From Pomphorhynchus laevis (lineage: Eukaryota > Acanthocephala > Palaeacanthocephala > Echinorhynchida > Pomphorhynchidae), in the NCBI GenBank assembly GCA_012934845.2, contig WNNJ02003693.1:1-64000 (forward strand): DNA of 64,000 nucleotides, read 5' to 3'. Both the position numbers and the translations under genes were made by a program. Positions within the stretch are counted from its first letter, which is position 1; the number at the start of each line of letters is the position of its first letter. Shown here in pieces: positions 1 through 11,838 of this stretch. Under the pieces are notes generated by a model. It worked only from the letters and a program-made list of their open reading frames with translations. It ran no database searches and was not told where the DNA came from.

Positions 1-1213
1 GGATAAGTCCTGTAAAAGCGACTTGTGGATCTACCTTAGTGACTGACGTCAGGAAAGTGATGATAAGGTTCAAATTTTTTAAATGTTGGGTGATCGCTTC
101 TTGTTCATACTCATGTGAACCAACAGAGGAATCAAGAACTGACAACCCGGCAGATCTTTAGCTGATTTGTGGAGATGGCAGATTGTTTGGACAAAGTGGA
201 CTGTGTGAGAGTATCTGAGATTTTACCGCGTTTACGTGTTATCCGTATTTCGATTCTTCCTTGATAGAATTTCTCTAATTATAATTAATATAGTTATATT
301 AATAATATAAACAACTATAATAATTATTTATTATTTATATATCGTATAAGATAAGTAGACTCAGTTATCTGATCTATCCGATCGATATTACACAGCACAA
401 TATTATTTTTAACGTAAGCGGTTGCTTTTAATTTTTCAATTATCTCAATTTTTCTCATCTTTAGCTCTAGAACAACGTGCGAAAGGCATTACAATCAAAT
501 TTTGCCATTAATTAAATAAAAAGTAAATATGCAATAATAACCTTTAAATATTTATTTGTTTGTATTACTTGTACGTTTTTAAAATACCGAATGAAAAGAG
601 GAACTGTCAAAATCCATATTCTAACCGTTGCTACTGCTGACCAATTTACTATATTTTCAAAGATTATGCAATTAACAAATTAATATCCTCATCATTTTAG
701 AAAATTAATATGTAAGTAATTAAAACTAAATTATAATATAGGCTATGGCGATAGTTATTTGAAAATATCGTGTCTGGTCACATTTACAAAAAAGTTTGAA
801 ACCACATATTAACGCTTACGCATATTATTATCAGATGACCCCATTAATTCAAAAAAGACAAGCACATTCAAAAGGATGAAAACTTGATTGGTACAAAAGC
901 AGAATTCATAAATTCATATTTTTATCAAATAAAAGTATAAAGTTACATTGATAATAAACAACTTTAATATTAACATCGCATCCAAAAATGAATAAATGCA
1001 AAAATTTGTATTTCAAATTACCTGAAATTTCCAAGAAATGCATCGGCATTTATTTGAAACAAATTATGTATTTCTTTCAAATATTTCCTTAAATATTTAA
1101 CTGTTTAAAAATTCAAATTGTGAGAGCTCTTTCGATTAAAAATACTTTTAGACAGATCAGGTTATTTGATAAAATTAAAATTCAGAAATACTAATAGAAA
1201 TTAAATAACTTAC
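1..1213. other. AT-rich intergenic sequence, no gene seen
   Basis: The sequence is very AT-rich and no coding region can be supported. If the minus-strand receptor-like gene at 1,214-2,345 continues, its downstream exons should lie here. Acceptor-like sites exist on the minus strand, for example near 1,095 and 1,020, but they do not continue the reading phase left open at 1,214. Confidence 0.5.
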
Positions 1214-2345
1214 AATACGTAAAATCTGTGTGATAATCCAAATAGTGGTTCAACACATTCTATTAAATTATAATCCAACCATCTTAAAAGCAAAATTGTG
1301 AAAATTGCAATCGACATACATTCATACAGATACTGGACGCCGTTCACCCTCTTCGTGAGATCGTGTAATTGATTGATCAAGTTGTTATTCAGGTTTCTGT
1401 TAACATGAGAAACTTTAATGTGAAAAACAAATTTGTATTTCATTCGAATATTTAAACATTTTGATACGTTTCAAAAAAAATAAATATTTTTTATTACCAA
1501 CTTATCTTTTAAACGTATCTCATTAAATAAACAGTTCTTAGTTGTAAAAAAGCAATGTCTCATCATCATCTTCTTTCAAACCAAAAGGGCATCTTTGAGT
1601 GCAATTAAACAGAATATATAAAAAACATAAAGGTTGGAAAAGGCGGTTAACATTTAATTTCGACGTTAACCAAACAACAAATTAAATATTCAATTTTGGA
1701 GTAAAGCATAATCTTGTTTGAGTATTTAGGTTTTTTATATTTGAGTTTATTTAAATATGCATTTCTTATATTCATTTCACTTATTCTTTATGTCATAATG
1801 TTTGTATACATTTGACGGAACTAAATTTTAAAGAAAAAAACTTAATTTTTCAAGTTGAAAAATCGATTTTTAGGCAGCTATTGGTATTTTCATCTAAACA
1901 AATAAAAATATTAATATATTTATAATCAGAATATATTTTTATATATTCAAAAGCATGAATTGGTGTATAAACAAAGAATGTGAATGATATATGGAAGAAA
2001 ATGAAGGATTTACTGAAACTCACTAAAGTTTAAAATATTTAAATTTGAATTTAGAACATTTTTCAATATATACTTATTAAAATAATAAAATATTACTCAC
2101 AATTCTTCACATTGCAAAGAGTAGTTATTTTTTAAACGTTCAGCGATCATTTGGATATCTTGCAAATACTGAAGATGGTGCATTTGATTTATGTTTTGTG
2201 TACTTAAGCCGGAAGCAGCATGCTTTACAATATCGTTTATCTCAATTAACCCCAAATTGCTCAAATCGCACAATTTATGTGGAATAGTCAAGGTTCGCAT
2301 AACTAAGCAAATGATAATCCAGCAACAGCAGTTTACTTTAAGCAT
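1214..2345 (-). CDS. Two-exon fragment resembling an insect gustatory receptor
   Basis: Two minus-strand exons fit together: 2,101-2,345 (acceptor TTTTAG, donor GTGAGT) and 1,214-1,396 (acceptor GTTAACAG, donor GTAAGT). The intervening 704-bp intron preserves phase: the first exon leaves two bases and the second supplies one, completing a Leu codon. The first exon has a short hydrophobic start and then a charged helical stretch. The second has NNLINQLHDLTKRVN followed by a hydrophobic segment (SIAIFTILLL). This resembles the loop and transmembrane layout of insect gustatory receptors, in which an LHxL...N motif precedes a membrane helix. The family call rests on that motif and on topology only. 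The C-terminal exon with the usual TYLVxxxQF-type motif was not found, so the gene may be partial, decayed, or continue outside recognisable sequence. Another membrane protein is possible. Confidence 0.4.
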
Positions 2346-5300
2346 CTAAAATTAACACAATTTAAAAGCAGGAAGGTGTACCATACAAATTCTTTATGAC
2401 TTAAGAGAAAAATATATCAATCCAGATTAAAAATTACAGATATAGATATTTGCGTCTTTTAAATGCTATCACTAATCATTATAAAATACGCTCATTAGAA
2501 GAAATATATACATATATTTCTTCTGATATTTCTTATATATTTCAATATAAATATATCCGTCTAATTCCTAGGCGTTTTATTTTATAAATTTTTTAACTAA
2601 TTGTTTTATTTATTCTGTATCATTTATAAAGTTATACCAATGGTTCATGTATTGATTACTTTATATTACTTTAAATAATATAATAATATAATTATTATAT
2701 AACAATTATTTATTATTTATTATTAGATTACTTTATATTCTCTAAAGAATTAAAATAAGTAAAAGCACAAGAAATACTATTAAAATTGGAGGAGAGACAA
2801 ACCACCTTCGGCTTATCTCTTTCAATTAGAGCAACGACACTCAATCGCTTAATTAAAAGTTTGCAGCTTTAGATAAAATATTATAATAATATATTCAATA
2901 TTATAATATAATATAAATCAAAGATTAAATGTTAGAATAATCAAAATATTAGCGTAGTTTTTGAAGAAGATTTCATGATATATATAATTTTATATTGTAC
3001 ATATAAATATTCTCTTGATTTTTAAACGCCTTGTATAATATTGCACAAGTAATACTATTCAGTGGCACATTGCATGTAGCACTGAACAATATAATTTTAT
3101 AATATAAAGACAATTTAGGTTAAAATTGAAAGTATAAAATGGCATTAGTAGTCACACCTCATTTTAACTGTTTATAAAATATAATTTGTAAATTGCCCGA
3201 AATCAATTCTCTGAAAGGCAGTGAATTCAAAGAGGCTTTTCTGCTTTTCGAGAGGTTTGGCGAAGCCACAGTCGACTGAACAGCTTGACATCAAGATGCG
3301 GTTTCTGGGGCACAACCCGACAAATATTTAGATTCGGGTCATGATCAACGAGTTTGAGTCTGGTAACATCTGATAGCAGCCTGTATGCTGTGATTTACAT
3401 CGATAATTTGTAAATTATCAATTAAAATGTGATTTAAATTTTATCTAAAATTATTAAATTTTCACAAATTACATTCTAATTAATACTTTAATGCTATTTA
3501 AAATACCTTTCGCATCTTTTGCTGCGAAAGGTACCATCTATTGGTTCCAAGAAGATAAAATGTTTTACGTTTAATCAATCAAATTAAATTTAAATTTAAA
3601 AGATTGAACATAAAGTTAAGAATTGATTTACAATATTAAGTCAAACATTTGGTTTGATTACATATGCTGTCAATCCATATGAAATGTTTCAAAGAATTAA
3701 TAAGATAATTTGTATAGCGGTACTTACGGCCTTTAATAATTGTCAAGATGATATAATTAATAAAGATGACGAGAAACTGAGCTTATTAATACTTTTGACT
3801 TGTAATAATTGCTGATGAATGATAAAATATTCAGACTAAATCTTGATCTCAGTTTAGAAAAATTCTTCTTCGCTCTGGAAAACTCGTCTATTTATAGCTG
3901 CAAGTTTTCACAAACATAACTTTAAACATTTTGAACTTTAAACTTTATATAAAAATTTTGTCTTTGAACAACAAACGAAGGAAATAAAGTGATTCAATTT
4001 AAAATTGTAAAACTACTTTTTAATCACGTATTGTCTACTCTACATCTGTAAGGTTGACTTACTGTAGGTATTCTTAAAAGCAAAGTTGCTTTTTTAAGTT
4101 ATAGAAGCTAACATTTGAATAACTGAATCAGGATCAAATGTCATGTGAATAGAACTTTTTATATATTTGTGAGTCAAAGGCAATTATATTTTTACTAAAC
4201 ATTTAGTCAGTAAAAAAATACTCACGTGTATAGTCAAATACTTTACAATTTAAATTTTTTTCTAAAACAAATACAATCTACAGATGTAAGATTGTGTTAT
4301 TGTTGATATGAACGCTAAATACAAATGTTGTTATCATCATGGCAAACAGTCGCTTGAATAACAATATAAGAAAAAAGTGTCTTACTGAGTGTTTCTTTTA
4401 AAAATGTATAAAGTTTTGGAGTCAAATGCAATTTTGATGTGAATTAAGCACAGCTAAGTCGGTATATAAACAAGGAAAAGATTAATTACATATCTGACAG
4501 TCCCAAAAGAATTGTTACTTCATAGAAAGGCAGAATATTGCAAAAATTAAACAATTTAAAAGTATTTGACAAAAATGGTTGATATCTTTAACAAATCTTT
4601 ACAACAATTTGATTTATAACCGCAAACGAAAAACAAAGATGCAGAAAATTCATTTTAAAACGAATTATTTTTAAATATAAAAATGTTAAAAACATTGTTT
4701 ACACCCAGAAAGTGTTGATAAAATATTTAAAACGAATAAAATATAGTTTAATGTGTGATTGACCAGCAGTTATAATGTATATCGTTAAGTGATTATTATA
4801 AAAATTTGATTAGAATCCGCTTTTTAACATATTTTAATCAGTTTATATTAATGACATAAACATAATGACATCTCTATTAATGACACTTTTCAAAGCAATC
4901 ATTATTCGAAGTTAATAGGATAATGATAGCCTAAGTGAGACCAATGGCTAATTAGTTAGGGTAAAATTAACTTCCTTGTTTGATATCAACAAGACTTAAA
5001 ATTCAACTGTTGTGTAAAATCCAAATTAAGCGGTCTAACTGCTTATGGCATAATCGCTTGTTGCGACAAGTACAATATTTTATGTTAGGCACTTTGCATT
5101 CAAAACTTTGTAATCGAGTTTGCATTAAAATTAACATATAAAGTTAATCTTTTCATGTAAAATAAGTTGTCTTTCTATACGTGATCTATTTTATAAGATT
5201 TACTTCAAATGTATTCTTAAATGTTAGCGTATCTTGTTCTAGAGACAATTGCTTGAATTATAATATTTTATAATAATAGACATTAAATGTATAATAAATT

Positions 5301-6060
5301 GAACTACTTAAACTATCTGACTGGTAAATCATATCGTTTTTACATTTTAAATGCCCAAATTTAAAATGACATATAAAGAGGTATTTTAAATGCATCCTTT
5401 ATAATTGCCCTTTTACCTTTTGTTAAATATGCAAATTGAGTTTAAACCCTCTTCATCTTAAGAAGTTCATTACATTCGTAAATCATATTTAATAAAACTT
5501 AAATGAACAGGCAAATTAAAACTTGGGGCAGTAATCAAATGAGTTCAATATGATAAATTCAGATAAATTAATTACTATATAAATATATCGTTTTATACGA
5601 AACTATATTTTACATTCATTTTAATACGACCTATATTATAATATAAAACTTAAAACAATGTTTACAGCGAGAAGGTCTTGATACAAATATTCAAAATAAA
5701 AATTAATTAAGTTAATGTGTTAATGCCCTATAGTTAAAAAACAATTATTTTTCGTTATATAAAAATAATTACGAAATTTAAAATGGCATATGTCAATTGA
5801 TAATTTCTACAATTAAAATAAACAATTAATGATCGTTTCGCAAATCATTAATTGTATAATAATAAATTGGACTAACACACTATCTGACTAGTAAAGTAAA
5901 CCGTTCTTACATTATTTTATTTCTTCACTGCTCAAAATCAAAAAGTCCTTATTATCAAATTCTACAAATGACTGCTTTACTTTCCTGTAAAATCGAGAAA
6001 TCATTTTATGCTTTATGCCAACAAGTCACTGTTCAAAAAAAACCATCAACCCCCAATGAC
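2346..6060. other. AT-rich intergenic sequence with a diverged internal duplication
   Basis: No convincing gene is visible. Around 4,670-5,050 and 5,635-6,190 the same sequence recurs in the same orientation but strongly diverged. Both contain a 'tgtttaca...gaaa/gt.ttgata' block, later a 'taacttccttgtt.gatat.aacaagat' block, and 'ttgttgtgtaaaa'. A second shared block is 'actatctgact.gtaaa', near 5,310 and 5,878. A less AT-rich patch at 3,200-3,400 has no recognisable product. I infer an old tandem duplication of non-coding DNA or of an unidentified repeat. Confidence 0.45.
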
Positions 6061-6071
6061 TAACTGGTTAG

Positions 6072-6135
6072 GATAACCAGTTACTGAGTAACTGGTTATC
6101 AGTAACTTCCTAAGGAGTTATCCTAACTCCTTAGG
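6072..6135. repeat. Two consecutive perfect hairpins
   Basis: Two perfect inverted repeats lie 8 bp apart: 6,072-6,084 with 6,088-6,100 (13-bp arms, 3-base loop), then 6,109-6,120 with 6,124-6,135 (12-bp arms, 3-base loop). The homologous stretch near 4,945-4,980 lacks the hairpins. They were therefore probably gained locally, by copying one strand back on itself. Confidence 0.8.
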
Positions 6136-6365
6136 ATACAAGTAACTTCCTTGTTCGATATGAACAAGATTAAAAATCTTGTATTGTTGTGTAAAAACAA
6201 AAAATTAGAAAAAGAAAAAAGAAAAAAAAGAAAAAAGAAAAATATTATTTTTATAAAATATAAATTTTATTATATATAAAATTTTATTAAAATTTATAAA
6301 ACGTTATTATATGTATCACTATCACGTCTTAATTCGATCACTGATGATATCAGGAAAGTAAAATA

Positions 6366-6575
6366 TCAAAATACACTCCATGAACACGTCCACGATGTAT
6401 GTGCTGTAACACAATGCTGTGCACAAACCAAATAGTATTGACAACGACAGGGATCAGCTAAAATATAAAGGGCGAGGTAGATTGCAACACAGAGGGTATC
6501 GTCTATTTTGGTACATATCGAGAGTGCAGTATACAGTACGTTGGGGAATCTGACCGGTGACTCCGATTGAGTCAA
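6366..6575 (+). pseudogene. Penelope-like element GIY-YIG endonuclease fragment
   Basis: The plus strand reads GIVYFGTYRECSIQYVGES at about 6,495-6,551, which is the paired GIY...YVG core of the GIY-YIG nuclease carried by Penelope-like retroelements. A Cys-rich stretch (CAVTQCCAQT) lies about 35 residues upstream, where these proteins carry metal-binding cysteines. The frame breaks on both sides and no RT is attached. A long minus-strand reading frame over the same bases is a shadow. Confidence 0.6.
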
Positions 6576-6733
6576 AACAATAGACGAAGTGATCGGCAGC
6601 AGCGTGATGGAAAATTAACAAAAAGCTTTTGCATAAAGATAATCGTCAAACTTCGGTTTTGTTGTATTACATGGAGGATTGACCTATCCTAGGCGATTAA
6701 GGAAGTTGGAAATGCGATGAATTAGGCAGCTTA

Positions 6734-7234
6734 TTGCAGATGACCCGCATGAAGCAAAAACATATCATTATTTCAGTTTTAAAGAAAAACGTCCACCATG
6801 TAATGGTGTTGAATTCTTCCGTGACTGACCAATTTAAGCAAGTTAAAGTTTTTTGTTGGTACAATAAATGTTACAAGAAAAGTTTTGTTATATGTATTAC
6901 AAGAAATTCACGCGGAATAGTATCTTTTGAGTAAATTCATATATATAATTACCGTAAGTAGATAAAAAAAACAGGAAATTTCCTGTTTTTTATCTACTTA
7001 CGGCAATTATTACTCATGTATCATTCAATGGATGATCAGGGACAGTGTCAGTTTTCCACAAATCAAATGGATATGTATGGCATATTTAACCAAGATGAAG
7101 TTTTGTGTTGTTACAATAACACTGAGGAAGAAGTAACAGTACGTTCTCCGAAATATTTGTTGATTTTTTCAAATAAATGCCCATTTGTGCAGTTTTGTGT
7201 TATTATTTCTCAAATTATAAAACGAATTCAGTGA
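6734..7234 (+). other. Short unrecognised reading frames around a hairpin
   Basis: Two short plus-strand frames (6,734-6,934 and 7,016-7,234) flank a near-perfect palindrome. I recognise no domain in either. The first may be decayed sequence downstream of the GIY-YIG fragment. The second is rich in polar residues and has no motif. Neither should be treated as an established gene. Confidence 0.2.
6947..7015. repeat. Near-perfect 30-bp-arm palindrome
   Basis: The arms read TAATTACCGTAAGTAGAT.. and its complement ..ATCTACTTACGGCAATTA. They meet at the centre AGGAAATTTCCT with no real loop. Only about one substitution and a difference in A-run length separate the arms. A small MITE or a fold-back copying event could explain it; I see no target duplication. 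Confidence 0.75.
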
Positions 7235-7984
7235 TGTATCCTGCGCGTCTTAATAACTTATCGTCTAATATAAAAAGAATCTCAGCTGGGACCAGACTTA
7301 ATTATCGGCAGAATATATATATCGTAATTACCGGTATGTAAGGAACATTTTCAACATCTTAGATTCTGCCAAATTAACAACGTAATATCGAAATCTTAGA
7401 AAACACAGTGTATGTGGAACTCGATATTGATAGTGCAAATCGAGACCTTTTACATGTCTTACTTCCCAAAAGTACATGCGCGTTAATTGGTCGTTTGTAG
7501 ATAAAAAGTTCAGTCGGAGAATAATTGGAAAATGGCATAATAATCTTTATAAATGTGGTTTGAAATTAATATGCATATTGCATGAATTTTATTGGCACCC
7601 TTTTAATGTGCCTCGCATTTCTACTTGAAAAGATAAAGAAAATACAGAAAATTTAAATATTATTATACACACCATAAAAAATTGAACACACATTTTAAAA
7701 CAAAGAAATAAAAGTAAAAACAAAATAAAAGCAAAATCATAAAACAAGTGATAAAATCATACGAATTGAATAATTAAAATTAAATTATAATTTTATAATT
7801 AAAATTAGTAGTCACCCTCATTTGAGGGTGACTACTAATTTGTTAATAATATTTTGAATTATTAAAAAAATGAATAATTAAAATAATGTAATAATAGAGT
7901 AATCAATAATAATTTAATGTAAAGCGAAACAAAGTCTTTGAACAATAAGAAAACAAACAAATTAAAAAATTAAAATAATGTAAT
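7235..7984. other. AT-rich spacer without a gene
   Basis: No coding signal is visible. A perfect 19-bp-arm hairpin at 7,802-7,841 (2-base loop, core CACCCTCATTTGAGGGTG) is the only structured piece. The rest is A/T runs that resemble degenerate retroelement flanks. Confidence 0.5.
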
Positions 7985-8370
7985 ATTAGAATAATTAATT
8001 ATAGTTTAATTCAACGTTGAAATCAGATTTATTATTAAGCATTTAATTTGGTTTTTTATGGATATAATCCGAGATAACAAGTTACTTTCAAATGATAAAA
8101 TAGATACATTTTCAAAATCAATGGAATGAATCAAACTCACAAAATGTTGAGCAACAGCACTAGAACTGGTCCCCTTATATACATTATAATAATCCTGGTT
8201 AATACGTTTAACCAAATTTTGACCGGTTTGACCAACTGGTCCCCTTATATACATGATGATTATGCTGTTTAATACCTTTAACAAAACCTTGACCTGTTTG
8301 ACCAACATATACCTGATCACATTCTTTACAAGGTATTTTATAAACAATAGCATCTTTGTTAAAATCGGGT
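7985..8370 (-). pseudogene. PLE GIY-YIG endonuclease fragment with internal duplication
   Basis: On the minus strand a GIY-YIG core is readable (VYKIPCKECDQVYVGQTGQ in one frame). It is followed by NLVKRINQDYYNVYKGTSS and a SSAVAQHF segment. The ACTGGTCCCCTTATATACAT block occurs twice, about 70 bp apart, so part of the domain is duplicated. The fragment is homologous to the plus-strand copy at 10,837-11,172. It lacks the RT, and its upstream part is shifted out of frame. Confidence 0.6.
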
Positions 8371-8423
8371 TTACGCTTAATCTGGTTTACACAAAAATGT
8401 TGTGAAGCTTAGGCAATTTCCTG

Positions 8424-9160
8424 CAAACAATTTGCACTTTTTGATGCTGAGCAACATATAAAAAATAAAATAATAAAATGTTGAGCAACAACACTAGAAG
8501 TGGACCCTTTATGTATTAAGGGTTCCACTAAATATTATTAAAATATTATATATTATTACATATTATTACATATTAAATATTACATATTATTAAAATATGT
8601 AATTGACTGTTTTAAAAACCAAGCTGATGCGTTCAAACGCTACGAAGTAAACCTAACATCTGTTTTATTGAATTTAGAGTGTGATATTTCAAATACAGAT
8701 CTTGCAATATTTTTAAAAACTAACGAAAGAAATGTTTAATTCAACAAAATAATTTAGAGCAAGTGACGGAATAAAGTCTTTATTAGTAAAAAAATCGCAA
8801 TAAAATGATAGCTAGAGAATATCGTGACGTTTCTAGAAGCTAAGAATTCAACGAGCAATACCATTTTTGGTATATAAAATTTCAATGTTCACTTAATTGA
8901 TATCTTAAATTCGAATATCTGTGCAAAAAAATATATAATATTAAAATAATGTAATATTATAATAATTAATTAATAATTAATTAATAATTAAATAATTAAT
9001 ATTTTATAATTAATTAAAAGTGCAACAAATTTGCACTTTTTGATGCTGATCAACATATAAAAAATAAAATAATAAAATGTTGAGCAACAACATTGCTGGT
9101 CCACTAGAAGTGGACCCCTTATGTATTAAGGGGTCCACTAAATATTATTAAAATATTACA
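8424..9160. repeat. Direct repeat of a PLE scrap, second copy carrying a hairpin
   Basis: About 120 bp starting 'ttgatgctgaNcaacatataaaa' occurs at 8,436-8,545 and again at 9,036-9,165. Read on the minus strand it encodes VVAQHF-like residues of the same PLE endonuclease tail seen at 7,985-8,370. The second copy contains a perfect 13-bp-arm hairpin (9,109-9,121 with 9,127-9,139), overlapped by a smaller GGTCCACT/AGTGGACC hairpin. The sequence between the repeats is AT-rich and without recognisable coding. Confidence 0.55.
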
Positions 9161-9245
9161 TTATTAAAATAATGTAATATTAGAATAATTAATAAATAAT
9201 TAATTAATAAGCAGCAATGCGGAAATAATTTGAAATATTTTACTC

Positions 9246-9790
9246 TTGATTTTTCATAGGCTGGGGATGCGTACCCATTTGAATTGTACATATATCCCAT
9301 TTAAGGGACATTCAAATGACTGTGTTTTAAAAAAATTATTAAAAAATTACGATCGCCGAACAAAATCCCTCAAAATGATCTCGATGACAATCAAATCTCA
9401 AATATCAATGAACCTGGTCAGTCGCACACTCAGTCATCAGAGTCAATATTTTCGAATAGCGACCTCCAAACCCAACAAACAATGATATCACCCGAAGTTC
9501 CCATTGAAAGATATAGTTTCGTCAATACCATCGACGATATTTACAATTAAGTTATCTAATGTAGGTCAAACCTACTCAGACCGCCCGCCTGCAACGTTAG
9601 CTTTATGAACATAGAAACCCTATCAACATTTTACTTAAAAGTTGGAATAAACAAGGCTGGCGAACCTTCTGCACTCAAATCAGCTGTAGCGTTCTCCCAA
9701 TGCCTACTGCAGCAGATTCTGACGAAAAAAGTGTCGCTAGTTCGCAAAACCCTTGAACGGAGGTTTACTTATTGGCAACAAAAAAATTAG
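9246..9790 (+). other. Unrecognised decayed coding-like segment
   Basis: Two plus-strand frames, 9,246-9,485 and 9,605-9,790, have less biased composition than their surroundings and may be parts of one decayed gene. The second encodes a short basic, helical peptide. I recognise no domain. Lying between PLE scraps, it may be an accessory or N-terminal part of the same PLE, but this is inference. Confidence 0.25.
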
Positions 9791-10045
9791 TGAAATCTTC
9801 ATTGAAGCAGAATACTTCCAATGCAACTTGCAGCTGCAAACTAAATCAATCACCCATGATTAGAACAAGCGTTATAGAAAATTGATGGTACAAGGAAAGA
9901 TAACCGAGATAAAATATTCCAAGATAAAATATTGTTTTATTTTGATGCATTTTTATATTCAACAATTGCAAAAATTGTATACCAAAAGACACATGATAAT
10001 CATAAAGGGTTATCATAAAGGATTATGATAATCATAATCCTTTTT

Positions 10046-10132
10046 ATCTCAAGGTCTTTTAACCATAGTTAAATGCTCCTTAAAATCTTCCCTTCTACTT
10101 AACTATTCTTGTCCATCCCTGTCTTGTTTAGT
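10046..10132 (+). mobile_element. 87-bp scrap of the APE-type LINE family
   Basis: The bases 'tctcaaggtcttttaacc...gtcttgtttagt' match the endonuclease region of the LINE copies, for example 16,266-16,355 and 36,335-36,420, with about 10-15% divergence. Both sides are PLE-derived sequence. The fragment is too short and too internal to be a normal 5'-truncated LINE insertion. Confidence 0.7.
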
Positions 10133-10370
10133 TATAATCATAACTAAAGAGAGATGTTATGTCAGCTGTAAACAGTGAATGTTCAAGAGCGTTATATCCA
10201 CGGATTAAACAAGAAAAGAGCTCTTAAATATCCACTGTTTACAGCTAATATCACCTCCCTTTACGCTAACGTTCCGCTCTCTGATGCTATAAACATTTAC
10301 TGGAACAAAAAAGAAAATAATTTTCATAAATAATTATTGGACCTGAATCAAAGGAAAGAAGAAAATATAT

Positions 10371-10450
10371 TTGATATTTCGCTAATTTTTGTTAGCATCT
10401 TCAGAAAATTACAGTAATTTTCTGAAGATGTTAACAGTAGTTAGCGACAT
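10371..10450. ncRNA. Two head-to-head hammerhead-like cores of a PLE
   Basis: The minus strand (10,404-10,371) reads CTGAAGA, a stem TGCTAAC/ATTAGC, then GAAA. The plus strand (10,422-10,447) reads CTGAAGA, TGTTAAC...GTTAGC, then GACA. CUGANGA-stem-GAAA is the conserved core of hammerhead ribozymes, which are known at PLE termini. The plus copy departs from GAAA and is probably inactive. The two cores are joined by a near-perfect palindrome at 10,396-10,428. Activity is not shown by sequence alone. Confidence 0.5.
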
Positions 10451-10836
10451 ATAAAAAATAATTTATTCTTTCCTTTGATCTAGCTCTAATAATTATTAAT
10501 CAAAATTGGACCATTATCAACTATCATTATCAACTATTTTTTATTTATTTGAAAAAACTAATGGGACCTATTCTAGTGCTGTTGCACTAGAAAAGGGCTC
10601 ATTTGATTTTGAAAATGCATCTATTTTATCATTTGAAATTAAAAATTACCTCATCCCGTCTGATAAAATACCGCATTCTGTCTGACGTAAGTATTTGCCG
10701 AACGTATAGCTTGCTTATACATTATTCATGTGTCCTTTGGTATACAATTTTCGCAATTGTTGAATATAAAAATGCATCAAAATAAAACTTTATCTTGGTA
10801 AGCTGAACATTTTCATTTTTTGAACATTTAATTAAA

Positions 10837-11172
10837 TTGAGTAAACTAAATTGTTTCCAATATAAATTACACTTAAAAAAACGATTTACCAGGAAGCCTT
10901 TTAAACGTAAGCTTGATTGTAACAAAAATGCGATTGCATATAAGATACCTTGTAAAGAATTTGATCAGGTATTTGTTGGTCAAACCGGTCAAAATTTGGT
11001 TAAACGTATTAACCAGGATTATTATCATGTATTTAAGGGGACCAGTTCTAGTGCTGTTGCTCAACATTTTGAGAGTTTGATTCGGTCCATTGTTTTTGAA
11101 AATGTATTTATTTTATCATTTGCAAATAACTTGTTATCTCGCATTATCCGAGAAGCGTATTTTATCCATTAA
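10837..11172 (+). pseudogene. PLE C-terminal GIY-YIG endonuclease fragment
   Basis: This 111-residue frame contains the GIY-YIG core AIAYKIPCKEFDQVFVGQTG at about residues 31-50, followed by the conserved helix (LVKRINQDYYHVFKG) and the tail SSAVAQHF. It is the plus-strand homologue of 7,985-8,370. RT sequence is absent directly upstream, where only inverted-repeat PLE debris lies, so it is a stranded C-terminal piece of a canonical PLE. Confidence 0.65.
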
Positions 11173-11439
11173 AAACCTAATTTAATGCTTAATAATAAAT
11201 CTGATTTCAACCGTAAATTAAATTATAATTAATTATTCTAATATTACAATTTCAATTCCTTTGTTTTTTCTAATTGTATTATTTTGTTTTGGTTTAGATT
11301 ATATTATAATTTATTATTCTACTTTCACATTATTTTTATTATTAAATTCGTATTTTTTGTCACTTATTTTATGATTTGAATTTTATTTTGTTTTATGATT
11401 CTGTCTTTTTTTTTCATTCTTTCCACCTTCTATTATTGA

Positions 11440-11467
11440 AGGATTGAATGATAGGTCATTCAATCCT
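11440..11467. repeat. Perfect 12-bp-arm hairpin at an element boundary
   Basis: AGGATTGAATGA (11,440-11,451) and its exact complement (11,456-11,467) are separated by TAGG. The same bases, 'aggattgaatga', occur again directly at 11,475-11,486, where similarity to the permuted PLE begins. The hairpin therefore marks the 5' junction of that fragment. Confidence 0.8.
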
Positions 11468-11838
11468 AACTATTAGGATTGAATGAAGTGGTACAAGGAA
11501 TTGGCAGAAGTAGTATAATACATAATAAACAACTATATTATAATAATCCGGTTAAACGCAAACCAAGAAGTCATGGTGATAAAAGGAATAGGAAAAATAG
11601 AGTTAAAAATATTAAAAAAGATATGTATATAAATGAACAATTAGAAATATTAAAACAACTTTTAAGAGATAATAAGCTTAAAGATCTTTATGTAAATATA
11701 AGAAGTTTTTCTAAAGATATCATATGTTCAATAAATCAAAAATTAATAAACGACTATGATAGGCTAAGTTGTATAAATAAATTTATTTATTTTATCAAAT
11801 AAAATTATATTTGTAATACAAAATAATATAATCGTGCA
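11468..11838 (+). mobile_element. Permuted PLE copy 1, part upstream of the LINE insertion
   Basis: The plus-strand frame at 11,479-11,802 begins GIGRSSIIHNKQLYYNNPVK, the segment that in the copy at 39,483-39,707 follows the GIY-YIG domain and its ERKDFWIKTLNSMYPLGLN tail. It continues as a basic helical linker toward the RT. Its own GIY-YIG part is missing, since the copy starts at the hairpin at 11,440-11,467. At 11,838 it is cut by a LINE insertion and resumes at 13,654. Domain order (endonuclease side first, RT second) matches the Naiad/Chlamys-type PLEs rather than canonical Penelope. Confidence 0.6.

Larger units (their letters stand above)
9919..10798. repeat. PLE remnants arranged as an imperfect inverted repeat
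   Basis: The arms 9,919-9,999 and 10,721-10,798 are inverted copies ('ccaagataaa..ttttattttgatgc..acacatga'). A second, inner inverted pair spans about 10,347-10,480 and carries hammerhead-like motifs. Between the arms lie a scrap of the local LINE family (10,046-10,132) and a PLE RT motif A fragment at about 10,247-10,335 reading ITSLYANVPLSDAI. That motif matches the D(V/I)xSLYTNVP pattern of PLE reverse transcriptases. PLEs are known for partial tandem and inverted terminal copies, which fits this layout. Confidence 0.55.

Noticed and set aside
3200-3400. Less AT-rich patch that might be a gene or transposase
   Set aside because: No frame gives a recognisable motif and no splice structure was found.
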